Part shown: positions 16,723-25,767 of the stretch, piece by piece | Layout: each line of letters begins with the position of its first letter | Position numbering within the stretch: the stretch's first letter is position 1 | Assembly (NCBI GenBank): GCA_027486835.1 | Contig: JAIXOJ010000080.1 | Location: 1 to 57,137 of the forward strand | Direction: 5' to 3' | From: Chitinophagaceae bacterium | GTDB taxonomy: Bacteria; Bacteroidota; Bacteroidia; Chitinophagales; Chitinophagaceae | DNA: 57,137 nucleotides | The notes under the pieces: model-generated | The model's input: the letters and a program-made list of their open reading frames with translations, nothing else | What the model was told of the DNA's origin: nothing | Databases searched by the model: none | Program-made: the position numbers and the translations under genes

Positions 16723-18441
16723 ATGAAGTTATTTCGCCTTTTATTGTTGTTGATGGTTTTGGTAGGTGCTGGGTTGCAGGGATTTAGCCAGTCAGACTAC
16801 ATCTTAGTGGGTTCACGGGAGTACCATGTGTTGGATCGTTTGCAGATGAAGCTACGTACCGACTCCGTGTTAAACTTCTCAGACGTAAAGCCCTTTAGTC
16901 GCCAAGCGGTGGTAAAAAGAGTAGAATACATCAATCAATTGGCAGCCGAAGGAAAAATCAGTTTGTCGAATGCTGACCGCTACAATATTGATTTGCTGTT
17001 AAAAGAAAGCTTTGAGTATAGAAGTCACTTTGCTGGCAAGGACACGACCATGGGTTTAAAAGATGTTTTTTCTAAAAAATCATTGACAAATCCGGCCTAT
17101 TGTGGTGTAAAGCGTGGCGATTTTTCCATTTTTGCCACTTGGCATATCGATTATAGCCGGGGCAAAGACGACCAATTCCAAAACCAATTGTATAACAACA
17201 ACCGTACTTTTTCTATCAGGGGCAATCTCACCAAAAACATTGGCTATTATTCCTACTTATTTGAACACCAAGAGCGCGACCCATTGTATGTACAGCAGTT
17301 TGTAAACAAGTACAGTGCGGTACCAGGAGAAGGGTTTTACAATTTGTTTAAAGGAGATGGTTACGATGTGTTCAATGCACGCGGGGGCATCATGTTTAAA
17401 GCGGCAAAGGGAATAGATGTACAGTTTGCTTATGACAAAGTGTTTATGGGCGATGGATTTCGTAGCCTAATTATGAGCGATTTTAGCAACAACCAATTGT
17501 TTTTAAAAATCAATGCCCGAATTTGGAAGTTTAATTTCCACCAACTCTATTCGCAATTAGTAAGTACACACAAGGTTATTGGAAATTACGAATACCCTAA
17601 AAAATACATGGCGTTCCATCAGTTAGATTTTCAGGCAAACAAATGGCTGAATATTGGAGCCTTTGAGAGTGTGATGTTTGGTCGTTCTAATGGCTTTGAA
17701 TTATCTTATTTAAATCCCATTATTTTCTACAGAGCTATAGAAAGGCAAGAAGGAAGCCCAGATAAAGTAACCATCGGGTTAAACATTAAGGCCAATGCAT
17801 TTAAGAATACACAGTTCTACAGCCAGTTAATATTGAATGAGTTTCATTTCGAAGAATTAAAACGATACAATAAAGGCAGTTTCGTAAACAAACAAGCCAT
17901 ACAGGTGGGTGCTAAAGCCATTGACGTATTTGGAATTCGCAACTTAGATGTGCAAGCAGAAATGAATATTGTTCGTCCGTTTGTTTACTCTCACTACGAT
18001 ACTGTTGGGTCTTTTACCCATTACAACCAACCGCTTGCCCATCCGCTTGGCGCTAATTTCAAAGAATACATTGGGATTATTAAATACCAACCTTTTAACA
18101 AGTTGCAGTTACAAGCCAAAGTAATTTATTACAAGCAAGGGCTAGATTCTGCTGGGTATAATTTTGGTGGCAATATTTTTCGCTTCTACAGCGAAGGTAG
18201 ACCCCCAATAAGTGCTACTAATCTAACACAACGAACAGATGGATTCCAAATTGGCAGTGGCATTCCAGCTAAATGTTTATTGGCATCTTTTGCTGTTTCT
18301 TACGAAATCATCCCCAATCTGTTTTTTGATGTGTCCACCGTCATTAGAAAGTATGCGCAACAAGGGGTAGCAGATTTTGATAGCAAAATTTACAACATCG
18401 GCCTACGATTGAATATACAAAAGCGCGAGTTCGATTTTTAA
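16723..18441 (+). CDS. outer membrane beta-barrel protein, Wzi/RemB-like
   Basis: A 572-residue protein with a signal peptide (residues 1-22, ...LQGFSQ), a helical N-terminal segment (about 30-105), then alternating beta strands typical of an outer-membrane barrel. The segment MGDGFRSLIMSDFSNNQLFLKI and the final strand ending in aromatic Phe (KREFDF) resemble the capsule-assembly Wzi family and the gliding protein RemB of Bacteroidetes. Probable role: outer-membrane anchoring or handling of surface polysaccharide (inference). It is divergent from pyrC with about 120 bp between starts. Confidence 0.6.
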   Translation: MKLFRLLLLLMVLVGAGLQGFSQSDYILVGSREYHVLDRLQMKLRTDSVLNFSDVKPFSRQAVVKRVEYINQLAAEGKISLSNADRYNIDLLLKESFEYRSHFAGKDTTMGLKDVFSKKSLTNPAYCGVKRGDFSIFATWHIDYSRGKDDQFQNQLYNNNRTFSIRGNLTKNIGYYSYLFEHQERDPLYVQQFVNKYSAVPGEGFYNLFKGDGYDVFNARGGIMFKAAKGIDVQFAYDKVFMGDGFRSLIMSDFSNNQLFLKINARIWKFNFHQLYSQLVSTHKVIGNYEYPKKYMAFHQLDFQANKWLNIGAFESVMFGRSNGFELSYLNPIIFYRAIERQEGSPDKVTIGLNIKANAFKNTQFYSQLILNEFHFEELKRYNKGSFVNKQAIQVGAKAIDVFGIRNLDVQAEMNIVRPFVYSHYDTVGSFTHYNQPLAHPLGANFKEYIGIIKYQPFNKLQLQAKVIYYKQGLDSAGYNFGGNIFRFYSEGRPPISATNLTQRTDGFQIGSGIPAKCLLASFAVSYEIIPNLFFDVSTVIRKYAQQGVADFDSKIYNIGLRLNIQKREFDF

Positions 18442-18464
18442 TTGCTTCGCTTTAATTCTGAATG

Positions 18465-18513
18465 CAAGAGCCAGTGGTTACACCTTTTAAAGTGTAAATA
18501 CCACGGGCTCTTG
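18465..18513 (+). terminator. long hairpin after the Wzi/RemB-like gene
   Basis: CAAGAGCC (18465-18472) pairs with GGGCTCTTG (18505-18513), with further pairing of GTGG and TACAC to GTGTA and CCAC inside around CTTTTAAA. It begins 24 bases after the stop. Only a weak T stretch follows. Confidence 0.6.
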
Positions 18514-18714
18514 GTATTTATAGGCTACCCAATGCGGTAAAATATTGGTAAATCGTAACCCAAAAAGGAGAAAATTCCCACTGAAACCACCAATAAACGG
18601 GTGCTTGTTGCAATGGTGGATAGTTTGCTAGATAAAATGGTTGTTTATTCCGTTTTATTCTACCACATTTGCAGCTATTGTTTTACTTAGCTTCTAAAGC
18701 CGCATTCAATCATA

Positions 18715-19740
18715 ATGGGATTATTTAATTTTTTTTCGCAGGAAATAGCCATTGATCTTGGCACTGCCAATACCTTAATTATACACAACGACGAAATAGT
18801 AGTTAACGAACCCTCCATCATAGCCCTAAATAGGAATAATCCAAAAGAAGTACTCGCCGTAGGCAAACGTGCATTGCTCATGCACGAAAAAACCCATGAA
18901 AGCATCAGAACTGTACGCCCACTAAAAGACGGTGTTATTGCCGACTTTAATGCAGCCGAACTCATGATTCGCGAATTAATCAAATTGGTGTATCCTAAAA
19001 AGCCCTTGTTCCCGCCCAGTTGGCGTATGCTTATTTGTATCCCTTCCTCCATTACCGAGGTGGAAAAACGTGCGGTACGCGATAGTGCAGAACAAGCTGG
19101 TGCCAAAGAAGTGTATATGATTCACGAACCTATGGCAGCCGCTTTAGGTATTGGCATTGATGTGGAAGAACCAGTAGGTAACATGATTATCGATATAGGG
19201 GGAGGTACCACTGGTATTACCGTAATAGCATTGGCTGGTATAGTGTGTGACCAAAGTATCCGTATAGCTGGTGATGAATTTACCGCAGATATAATGGAAG
19301 CCCTAAGAAGGTACCACAGCTTATTGATTGGGGAACGTACTGCTGAAGGCATTAAAATACAAATAGGCGCTGCCCTAAAAGATTTAGACAATCCACCCGA
19401 CGATTTACCAGTGAATGGAAGAGACTTAGTAACGGGTATCCCCAAGCAAATTATGGTGAGCTACCAAGAAATAGCGGAGGCATTGGATAAAAGTATTTTT
19501 AAAATAGAAGAAGCCATCCTAAAAGCACTTGAAGCTACTCCGCCAGAACTAGCCTCCGATATTTACAAAAGAGGTTTGTATTTAACAGGTGGTGGTGCTT
19601 TGCTAAGAGGTTTAGACAAGCGCTTAGCTGCAAAAATTAAACTGCCTGTACACATAGCCGACGATCCATTAAAAAGTGTGGTAAGGGGTACTGGTTTAGG
19701 ACTGAAAAATTATCAGCGTTACCCTTTTATAATGAAATAG
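18715..19740 (+). CDS. mreB: rod shape-determining protein MreB
   Basis: A 341-residue actin-like ATPase that polymerises under the inner membrane and guides lateral wall synthesis. Visible motifs: phosphate 1 (IDLGTANTLI), phosphate 2 (IIDIGGGTTGITVIAL), the HEPMAAALG segment, and the adenosine loop (YLTGGGALLRGL). The N-terminal MGLFNFFSQ could be an amphipathic membrane-binding helix. First gene of an mreBCD cluster, but with a terminator-like hairpin before mreC. Confidence 0.97.
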   Translation: MGLFNFFSQEIAIDLGTANTLIIHNDEIVVNEPSIIALNRNNPKEVLAVGKRALLMHEKTHESIRTVRPLKDGVIADFNAAELMIRELIKLVYPKKPLFPPSWRMLICIPSSITEVEKRAVRDSAEQAGAKEVYMIHEPMAAALGIGIDVEEPVGNMIIDIGGGTTGITVIALAGIVCDQSIRIAGDEFTADIMEALRRYHSLLIGERTAEGIKIQIGAALKDLDNPPDDLPVNGRDLVTGIPKQIMVSYQEIAEALDKSIFKIEEAILKALEATPPELASDIYKRGLYLTGGGALLRGLDKRLAAKIKLPVHIADDPLKSVVRGTGLGLKNYQRYPFIMK

Positions 19741-19860
19741 TTTTTGCCTAAGTAAGTTGTAGGTATTAGGTTCTATGTTTTAAGTACTAAGTAATTAGTA
19801 TAGAAGCTTTAAGGATTGGACGAATCAATGCTGAATTTATGATGTCAATGTCACTAACAG

Positions 19861-19910
19861 AGAAGGTCTAATGGTTAATTTATTGTTGAAGCGTTAGACT
19901 TTCTTTTTTT
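19861..19910 (+). terminator. intrinsic terminator between mreB and mreC
   Basis: AGAAGGTCTAA (19861-19871) pairs with TTAGACTTTCT (19894-19904; one G-T pair), followed at once by a T7 run. The T-run ends five bases before the mreC ATG. It would end the mreB transcript and, because it abuts the mreC start, could couple the level of mreCD to read-through. Confidence 0.75.
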
Positions 19911-19915
19911 GTACC

Positions 19916-20770
19916 ATGAAGAATATTATCCTTTTTTTTCGCAATTATTTTACACTGATCTGCTTCGCTTTTTTGCAGATCCTCTGTATTTTAATGCTAA
20001 ACAAAAGCAGTAAAACCCATGAAGCATTTTTTGCCTTTTATGGCAATGAATTCATTGGAAACATTAACCACAGCTATAACAGTGTTATTTCTTTTTTTAA
20101 ACTACAGGAAGTAAACAAACAACTTGCGAAAGAAAACAGCGAATTAAGGCATCAACTATCCGTTAATCAATTGCCGAATAATACCCAAGAGAAAATTGTG
20201 GTTGATTCCACACTGAAAGACACCCTGAATAGGAGTAGGAAATATACTTTTTTACCTGCTTCGGTAGTGGGCAATTCTATTGTATTGCAAAATAACTTCT
20301 TAACCCTTGAAAGAGGTTCTGACCAAGGGGTGGAATTGGGTATGAGCGTTATTGCCCCACAAGGTATTGTGGGTGTGGTGGTGCAAGTGAGCAATAATTT
20401 CTGTATGGTGATGAGTGTGCTGAACCGAAATAGCAGGGTAAGTGCCATGCTCAAGAAAGACAATGCTTCTGGAACGGTGGAATGGTCTGGTACGAACCCT
20501 ACCTTACTCACGCTGAAAAATGTGACCAAAGGGGTTAAGGTGAATTTGGGGGATACCGTAGTAACGAGTGCCTATTCCGCAAATTTTCCATCTAATATCC
20601 TAGTGGGTACGGTTGTTTCAAAATCTGCGGAAGCTGCCAGTAATTTTTACACCCTTACGGTGAAAGCCGCTACTCCTTTTTCAAGTCTGCAATATGTTTA
20701 TATTGTAAAAAATGTTCGTTATGAAGAACAACATTCCTTAGAAAACAAAGTCATTAAATCGAATGAGTAG
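19916..20770 (+). CDS. mreC: rod shape-determining protein MreC
   Basis: A 284-residue bitopic membrane protein of the elongasome. One N-terminal transmembrane segment (about residues 8-28), then a coiled-coil (LQEVNKQLAKENSELRHQL, about 62-80) and the periplasmic double beta-barrel with LERGSDQGVELGMSVIAPQGIVG-like and YTLTVKAATPFSSLQYVYIV segments. Its stop overlaps the mreD start by 8 bases, so the two are translationally coupled. Confidence 0.93.
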   Translation: MKNIILFFRNYFTLICFAFLQILCILMLNKSSKTHEAFFAFYGNEFIGNINHSYNSVISFFKLQEVNKQLAKENSELRHQLSVNQLPNNTQEKIVVDSTLKDTLNRSRKYTFLPASVVGNSIVLQNNFLTLERGSDQGVELGMSVIAPQGIVGVVVQVSNNFCMVMSVLNRNSRVSAMLKKDNASGTVEWSGTNPTLLTLKNVTKGVKVNLGDTVVTSAYSANFPSNILVGTVVSKSAEAASNFYTLTVKAATPFSSLQYVYIVKNVRYEEQHSLENKVIKSNE

Positions 20771-21296
20771 TTTAATCAGTAATATTTTACGGTTTATACT
20801 TTTTATCATGGTGCAGGCAATGGTATTGAACCATGTACCGCCTCTGCACCAATATGTTGTTCCCTATCTCTATTATTTATTTATCCTTTGGCTGCCTTTT
20901 TCCATTAACCGAGTTGTGCTGCTGCTTACCGCCTTTGCTTTTGGATTAACCCTTGATTATTTTACTGGAACCCTAGGGCTGCATACCGCACCATGTGTAC
21001 TCATAGCCTACCTGCGACCATTTCTTTTAGGGCTGATTATCAGTCAGGAAAGCAAAGAAATTAGTTATACTGAGCCTTCCAATAGGGGAATGGGATTTAC
21101 CCTCTACGCGCTCTATATTGCGCTATTAACGTTTATACACCATGCATACTTGGTTTTCATTGAGTGGTTGCAATTTGGCGACATCGTTTATTTCCTAGGG
21201 AAAACATTGAGTACAACGGCTGTAAGCTTATTGCTGGTGTTGATTACTGAAATGTTGTTTTACAGAAGGGGTGAGTTTAGAACCAATGCGGGATAA
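20763..21296 (+). CDS. mreD: rod shape-determining protein MreD
   Basis: A 177-residue polytopic protein with about five hydrophobic segments, matching MreD in length and position after mreC. The motif GLTLDYFTGTLGLH corresponds to the conserved D-x-F/L-x(4)-G-x-H segment of Bacteroidetes MreD. No pbp2 or rodA follows; feoB is convergent. Confidence 0.85.
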   Translation: MSSLISNILRFILFIMVQAMVLNHVPPLHQYVVPYLYYLFILWLPFSINRVVLLLTAFAFGLTLDYFTGTLGLHTAPCVLIAYLRPFLLGLIISQESKEISYTEPSNRGMGFTLYALYIALLTFIHHAYLVFIEWLQFGDIVYFLGKTLSTTAVSLLLVLITEMLFYRRGEFRTNAG

Positions 21297-21465
21297 TCCA
21301 TTTTACCATTCGGAAAGTTAAATTGTTTACCCTGTAAATGATTCAAGCAATTGATGTCTCCACCGCTGTGTTATTGCTTGTAGTATTAGAAGTTTGTAGC
21401 AAATGCTCATTATAGCACCTGTTCAGCTTTTTGGGCAATGTGAAAAACTAATATCCACTTGCTAG

Positions 21466-23586
21466 CTAAAGGAACAAATGATAGACCAACCAACTGGTAC
21501 CATAGGCTAGAAAAGTCATGTAAACAAACTGGATAGCTGGCCATTTCCACGACTTTGTTTCTCTTTTTACTACTGCCAAAGTACTCATACACTGCATGGC
21601 CAATGCATAGAACACCATCAACGAAAGTGAAGCGGCGAGGGTATAAACCCTTGAGTTATCAGTGTGTTTGGCGGCTTGTAATTTCTCCCGCAAGGATGTG
21701 TTGTTGTCCGATTCCTCCACACTGTATAGGGTGGCCATCGTACCAACAAATACTTCCCGTGCCGCAAAAGAGGTAACCAATGCAATACCTATTTTCCAGT
21801 CAAAGCCTAGTGGTTTAATAACGGGTTCTATTGCTTTACCCATAATGCCAGCATAAGAATATTGCAATTTTTCCGCAGCATATTGTCTATTGATGGCAGC
21901 CGCTTGCTCGGGATGCACGGCCAATTGCTGGGTAAGACCAGCTTTCAACTGATCCATTTTTTCCGCAGGGCCATAAGTACTTAGAAACCAGAGCAGTAAG
22001 CTAATAACCATGATAACCTTACCCGCATCTCGAACAAATATTTTTGCTTTTTCAATCATCGTAATCCCCGCATTTTTCCACCTAGGGCTGCGATACATGG
22101 GCAACTCTAAAATAAAGAAGCTTTTTTCCTTGATGTTGATAAACCATTTAGCCACAAAACTCACCACCAATGCCAAAAAAGTGCCCAGAAAATACAAGCC
22201 CATCATCACCAAACCTTGTAGGCTCAATATCCCGAAATAATATTTGTTTTCCACGGCCAGTGAAATGAGGATGGTGTAAACGGGTAGGCGGGCACTACAG
22301 CTCATCAGAGGTGTGACCAAGATGGTGAGCAGCCGCTCTTTTTTGTTCTCGATATTGCGGGTACTCATGATGGCTGGTACCGCACAGGCAAAGCCACTGA
22401 TCATCGGCATTACGCTTTTGCCATTCAAACCCACTTTGCGCATTAATTTATCGCTCAGAAAACTAATGCGCGCCATATAGCCCGTGTCCTCCAAAAGGGT
22501 AATTAATCCAAAAAGAATCATGATTTGCGGTACAAAAACAACAATACCGCTAAGTCCAGCAACCAATCCATTTACCAGCAAATCGCTCCACCAAATGGTG
22601 GGTAGATGATCCGTTAAATAAGCACCCAACTGCTGAAACATCCATTCGATGCCATCCATGGGAAACTGCGCCATCCAAAAAACGCTTTGGAATAAGAGAA
22701 ACAATACGGCCAGTAAAATAACATAACCCCAAGTACGGTGAAGGAAGATATTGTCCAGCCGTTCTGTAACCAGTTTTTTTTGCAGCGGGTCAGGCTCTAC
22801 CACGTTTTGCTGCATGGTTTTTTTTATCCGCTGGTAACGCTGCATAATCTCTTCAGCCTGCGTTTTGGTAGGATTAAATTGCGTGTCTATTTCAATTTGC
22901 TCTATTTGCTGCTGCTGCTGCTCACTAAGGGGAAAGTTTTCATGGTTAATGAGGTAATGAATAGCCGCATAATCGCTCACCTGTGGAAACAATTGCTGCA
23001 CTTGACTAATGGCGTTAGGCGCCAAAGCCATTGCATTGATAAAGCTCCTGTTGGGGTTTTTAATGGGTTGTTTAATGGCTTGAGCCAACACTTTTAATAA
23101 ATCATTCAGTCCCTTGTTTTTTCTCGGATTCACTTGCACCACCGGTACCCCCAAATCAGTAGCCAACCCATTAACATCTATGTTGATTCCCTTTTTTTCT
23201 GCTAAATCATTCATCGATAAAGCCAGCACTACGGGAACATTCAAATCTAATATTTGGCTGCAAAACAACAAATTGCGCTTGAGATTGCTGGCATCGGCCA
23301 CCAGTAAAACCAAGTCTGGTTGCACCACCTCTTCATCTGCATTCATCAGCACTTTGTAGGCCACCCATTCATCAGCCCTTCTTGGATAAAGGCTATAAGT
23401 GCCAGGCAAATCGATAATGGAGGCTTCCGAGCCATCTTCTAGCTGTAAAGTGCCTGTTTTTTTATCTACGGTTACCCCAGGAAAATTTCCAACTTGTTGG
23501 TGTAAACCAGTGAGGGCATTGAACAGCGACGTTTTGCCACTATTCGGGTTGCCCACTAATGCAATATGTAAAGGAGACTTTTTCAA
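21466..23586 (-). CDS. feoB: ferrous iron transport protein B
   Basis: A 706-residue Fe(II) transporter. The N-terminal G domain shows G1 GNPNSGKTS (12-20), the G2 Thr in FPGVTVDK and G3 DLPGTYSL (59-66). The G4 position reads SMND (124-127) instead of the usual NxxD. Two Gate motifs and about nine transmembrane helices follow (for example VMPMISGFACAVPAIMSTR and LMSCSARLPVY). The start must be TTG at 23586: an in-frame TAG lies two codons upstream and the next start would remove the G1 loop. No feoA or feoC is next to it. Confidence 0.95.
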   Translation of the reverse strand: MKKSPLHIALVGNPNSGKTSLFNALTGLHQQVGNFPGVTVDKKTGTLQLEDGSEASIIDLPGTYSLYPRRADEWVAYKVLMNADEEVVQPDLVLLVADASNLKRNLLFCSQILDLNVPVVLALSMNDLAEKKGINIDVNGLATDLGVPVVQVNPRKNKGLNDLLKVLAQAIKQPIKNPNRSFINAMALAPNAISQVQQLFPQVSDYAAIHYLINHENFPLSEQQQQQIEQIEIDTQFNPTKTQAEEIMQRYQRIKKTMQQNVVEPDPLQKKLVTERLDNIFLHRTWGYVILLAVLFLLFQSVFWMAQFPMDGIEWMFQQLGAYLTDHLPTIWWSDLLVNGLVAGLSGIVVFVPQIMILFGLITLLEDTGYMARISFLSDKLMRKVGLNGKSVMPMISGFACAVPAIMSTRNIENKKERLLTILVTPLMSCSARLPVYTILISLAVENKYYFGILSLQGLVMMGLYFLGTFLALVVSFVAKWFINIKEKSFFILELPMYRSPRWKNAGITMIEKAKIFVRDAGKVIMVISLLLWFLSTYGPAEKMDQLKAGLTQQLAVHPEQAAAINRQYAAEKLQYSYAGIMGKAIEPVIKPLGFDWKIGIALVTSFAAREVFVGTMATLYSVEESDNNTSLREKLQAAKHTDNSRVYTLAASLSLMVFYALAMQCMSTLAVVKRETKSWKWPAIQFVYMTFLAYGTSWLVYHLFL

Positions 23587-23600
23587 TAGCTAATAAACGG

Positions 23601-23608
23601 CAAATGTA
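23601..23608 (-). promoter_or_regulatory. possible -7 promoter box for feoB
   Basis: On the minus strand this reads TACATTTG, an exact match to the Bacteroidetes TAnnTTTG box, giving a transcript start about 10 bases before the TTG codon. I see no good TTTG element at the -33 position, so confidence is modest. Confidence 0.35.
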
Positions 23609-23780
23609 AAGGCATATCATTGCTTGGTATTACGATAAGCGTAACCATCCTTTGTGGATTTGGGAACAAAACTGGCACATCCTTTCATTACGCATCAAGA
23701 GAAACGCGTGTTTAATATGGATAGTTGACTTTACATGCAAGTGAGATGGGCGGTAGCGCTATGGGAATTAAAAGTTGCCA

Positions 23781-23832
23781 CGAATGCACGAATTGCTACT
23801 ATCATTGGTACGCTACTTCCAATTCGCATTCG
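23781..23832. repeat. imperfect inverted repeat in the feoB upstream region
   Basis: CGAATGCACGAATTG (23781-23795) pairs with CAATTCGCATTCG (23820-23832) with a two-base bulge; a further GCACGAATTG occurs at 23841-23850. The CACGAAT wording resembles common Bacteroidetes intergenic repeats. The rest of 23609-24260 holds the terminator and GC-rich element listed separately and no gene. Confidence 0.45.
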
Positions 23833-24003
23833 CTCAAATGGCACGAATTGTTGGATGATTTGAATTGATAAAAGCATTTGAGACAATCTCAAATAGGGTG
23901 CAACTTGCTAACACTTATGTATAACCTATTGCCTTATAGGTATTGTATGGGAAGGATAGGGGGTATTAGTCTTGGAAAAGCTGAAGTTAGTGACTAGAAA
24001 CAC

Positions 24004-24039
24004 AAAAAAGCCATTGCTTTACCACAGCAATGGCTTTTT
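24004..24039 (-). terminator. bidirectional-looking intrinsic terminator
   Basis: AAAAAAGCCATTGCT (24004-24018), a TTACCAC loop, AGCAATGGCTTTTT (24026-24039): perfect stem with A- and T-runs on either side. It lies 220 bp after the stop of the fibronectin-III-like gene (minus) and upstream of feoB, so it probably isolates feoB from that transcript. Confidence 0.8.
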
Positions 24040-24120
24040 AAACATCAATCCAGTATTTTTTTCTGCTATTATATAACCACTTTGCAAGAAAGTCGGTTTT
24101 TAGATACTCGGAAGGCAATT

Positions 24121-24153
24121 CCCCTCTCGAGGGGTGCCCAGAGGGCGGGGTGG
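24121..24153. repeat. GC-rich REP-like element
   Basis: CCCCTCTCGAGGGG (24121-24134) is a near-palindrome with the XhoI-type CTCGAG core, followed by TGCCCAGAGGGCGGGGTGG, where GCCC and GGGC pair again. It stands out as very GC-rich in an AT-rich spacer. Similar text is, from memory, widespread between genes in Sphingobacteriia. Confidence 0.4.
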
Positions 24154-24260
24154 TAATTTCGCACAAGTTATATAACTAGGAAACATTGGCCGCCACGATC
24201 TCTCACTCTGGTATATGTGTTTATCTAACTGCAAAAGAATTACCAGTTCCAACAAACTTT

Positions 24261-24929
24261 CTACACCGTAAATACTGGAAATGCAGCACCCACGGGGCCG
24301 TAGCCTACACTGTTATGCCCAAGCACTTGAACATATACTTGCTGCCCTGCTGGTAAACCCTTAATGGTAAGGCTTCTTTTACCACCACCAACAACCAATA
24401 ATTTAATGGTTGATTCTGCCGGAACGGTGATAAAATCATCAGTAATGGTTACGGCAAAAGGAACTCCGAAGAAGATTAAATAGGTATAACTAGTGGCACC
24501 CACAATTTCATCAGCATCTAAAGACAAAAATCCACCAACAGTTGCCTTAGCTGTAGGAACGCCAGCCTGTGCAGGAATGGTAGTAGCCTGTTGGGCATCA
24601 CCCTTAGTGGGTGTAAAGCCCGATTTTAAAATAATTGCATCATCGCCATTGGCTATATCATTAACGTAATTGGCATGTTTACGCAATACATCATTGCCTT
24701 TTTTGAGTACAATTGCAAAATCATTCTTTGCAACCTCTCCATTCAATCTCTTAGCAAATTTATCATCTAGCTCTCCCTTTAAACTTTTTAAACCATTAAC
24801 ATCTAGCGGAGGCTTAGGAAAAATGCTTGCATATTCGGTCAACCCACTGATAATGAGTATAAACAGGTCTAAAATGGACTTTGGTGATTTAATAGCCCAT
24901 GTAATTTTTACTTTGATAGCTCTTGGCAT
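24261..24929 (-). CDS. fibronectin type III-like domain protein
   Basis: A 222-residue protein without a clear signal peptide. The N-terminal third is helical and holds ANYVNDIANGDDAIILKSGF, a signature I associate with a Bacteroidetes family annotated as fibronectin type III-containing. The C-terminal half (about 125-222) has an FN3-like strand pattern, including SLTIKGLPAGQQVYVQVLGH, which matches the end of an FN3 domain. Function unknown; the family often occurs near phage-tail-like or surface structures, but nothing of that kind is adjacent here. Confidence 0.6.
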   Translation of the reverse strand: MPRAIKVKITWAIKSPKSILDLFILIISGLTEYASIFPKPPLDVNGLKSLKGELDDKFAKRLNGEVAKNDFAIVLKKGNDVLRKHANYVNDIANGDDAIILKSGFTPTKGDAQQATTIPAQAGVPTAKATVGGFLSLDADEIVGATSYTYLIFFGVPFAVTITDDFITVPAESTIKLLVVGGGKRSLTIKGLPAGQQVYVQVLGHNSVGYGPVGAAFPVFTV

Positions 24930-25070
24930 AAAATACGTTTATAAGGTTAAAAACTCAATACGAAAATAAAGCGTAAATGAATATTCTTTTTTAATGAAAA
25001 TGTTAAAATTTCCAACTTTTTTATTCAGATGTTTGAGTCATTAGATAGTGACTGGAAATTGTTGATACTT

Positions 25071-25343
25071 TACTATAAGGAGGTATTATTTTCTATAAGA
25101 AAATGGCGTTTCCCTATAAGGAAGTTGCGTTTCCTTATAAGGAAGTGATGCTTCCCTATAAGGAAGTGACGTTTCCCTATAAGGAATTAGCGTTTCCCTA
25201 TAAGGAAGTGATGTTTCCTTATAAGGAAGTAACGCTTCCCTATAAGGAAGTAGCGTTACCTTATAAGGAAGTAGCGTTTCCTTGTAAGGAAGTGATACTT
25301 CCCTTAAAGAAGTTGGGTACTCTTTGTAAAGAATTGGAGGTTT
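25071..25343. repeat. 21-bp tandem array 3 (nine good copies plus decayed edges)
   Basis: Units with the core CCCTATAAGGAAGTGACGTT repeat at exactly 21 bp from 25112 to 25300, with decayed copies at 25071-25111 and 25301-25343. Differences cluster at the GTGACG/GTAGCG/GTTGCG positions. Same period but different sequence from the other arrays in this window. Confidence 0.95.
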
Positions 25344-25348
25344 ATTAG
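25103..25348 (+). CDS. doubtful repeat ORF in array 3
   Basis: The plus frame encodes 81 residues, mostly repeats of KEVAFPY/KEVTLPY, after AAGGAGG 20 bases upstream of the ATG. The minus strand is open too (92 residues, PYKETLL/PYRETSL repeats, 25086-25364). A proline in every heptad argues against a coiled coil, unlike the other arrays. I cannot tell which strand, if any, is translated. Confidence 0.2.
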   Translation: MAFPYKEVAFPYKEVMLPYKEVTFPYKELAFPYKEVMFPYKEVTLPYKEVALPYKEVAFPCKEVILPLKKLGTLCKELEVY

Positions 25349-25767
25349 CTTCTCTGCTGTGCATTATGTTCTACAAGTACGTAGATAAAACAGAAGAATT
25401 GTATTAAACCCACTGTTCTTGCTTAGCCTATTTTTATTACCAGAGGTAGTATAGACTGGGGTGAAAACCGAAAGCTCGTCCAATAAACGTGTTCGCAAAA
25501 ACAATTAAAGTGGAATAATGAATAAATCGAGTATCGCCGAGTAAACGATAACAATCTATTGGTAATGTAATTAGTTTGCCGCCTAATAAAGATGAAGCTA
25601 TAAAAAAGTAGATTTGACTTGGTTTTCTCCTATTTTCGCAGGAGAAGGGGGGCAGGTAATGATTATTAAGAGGTTTTTTAGAATAGAAATAAAGGTTAAC
25701 CTTGAGTATATTAATGAGTTGCCTGCATTATTTGGGATAGGGCTAACATCAAATTGACAAGCATTTA
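25344..25767. other. intergenic region before the cassette area
   Basis: About 420 bp with no supported gene. A short minus-strand ORF (25598-25864) overlaps the next gene and looks like a shadow. No copy of the long interspersed repeats is visible here, so this is the left border of the repeat-separated region. Confidence 0.4.
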
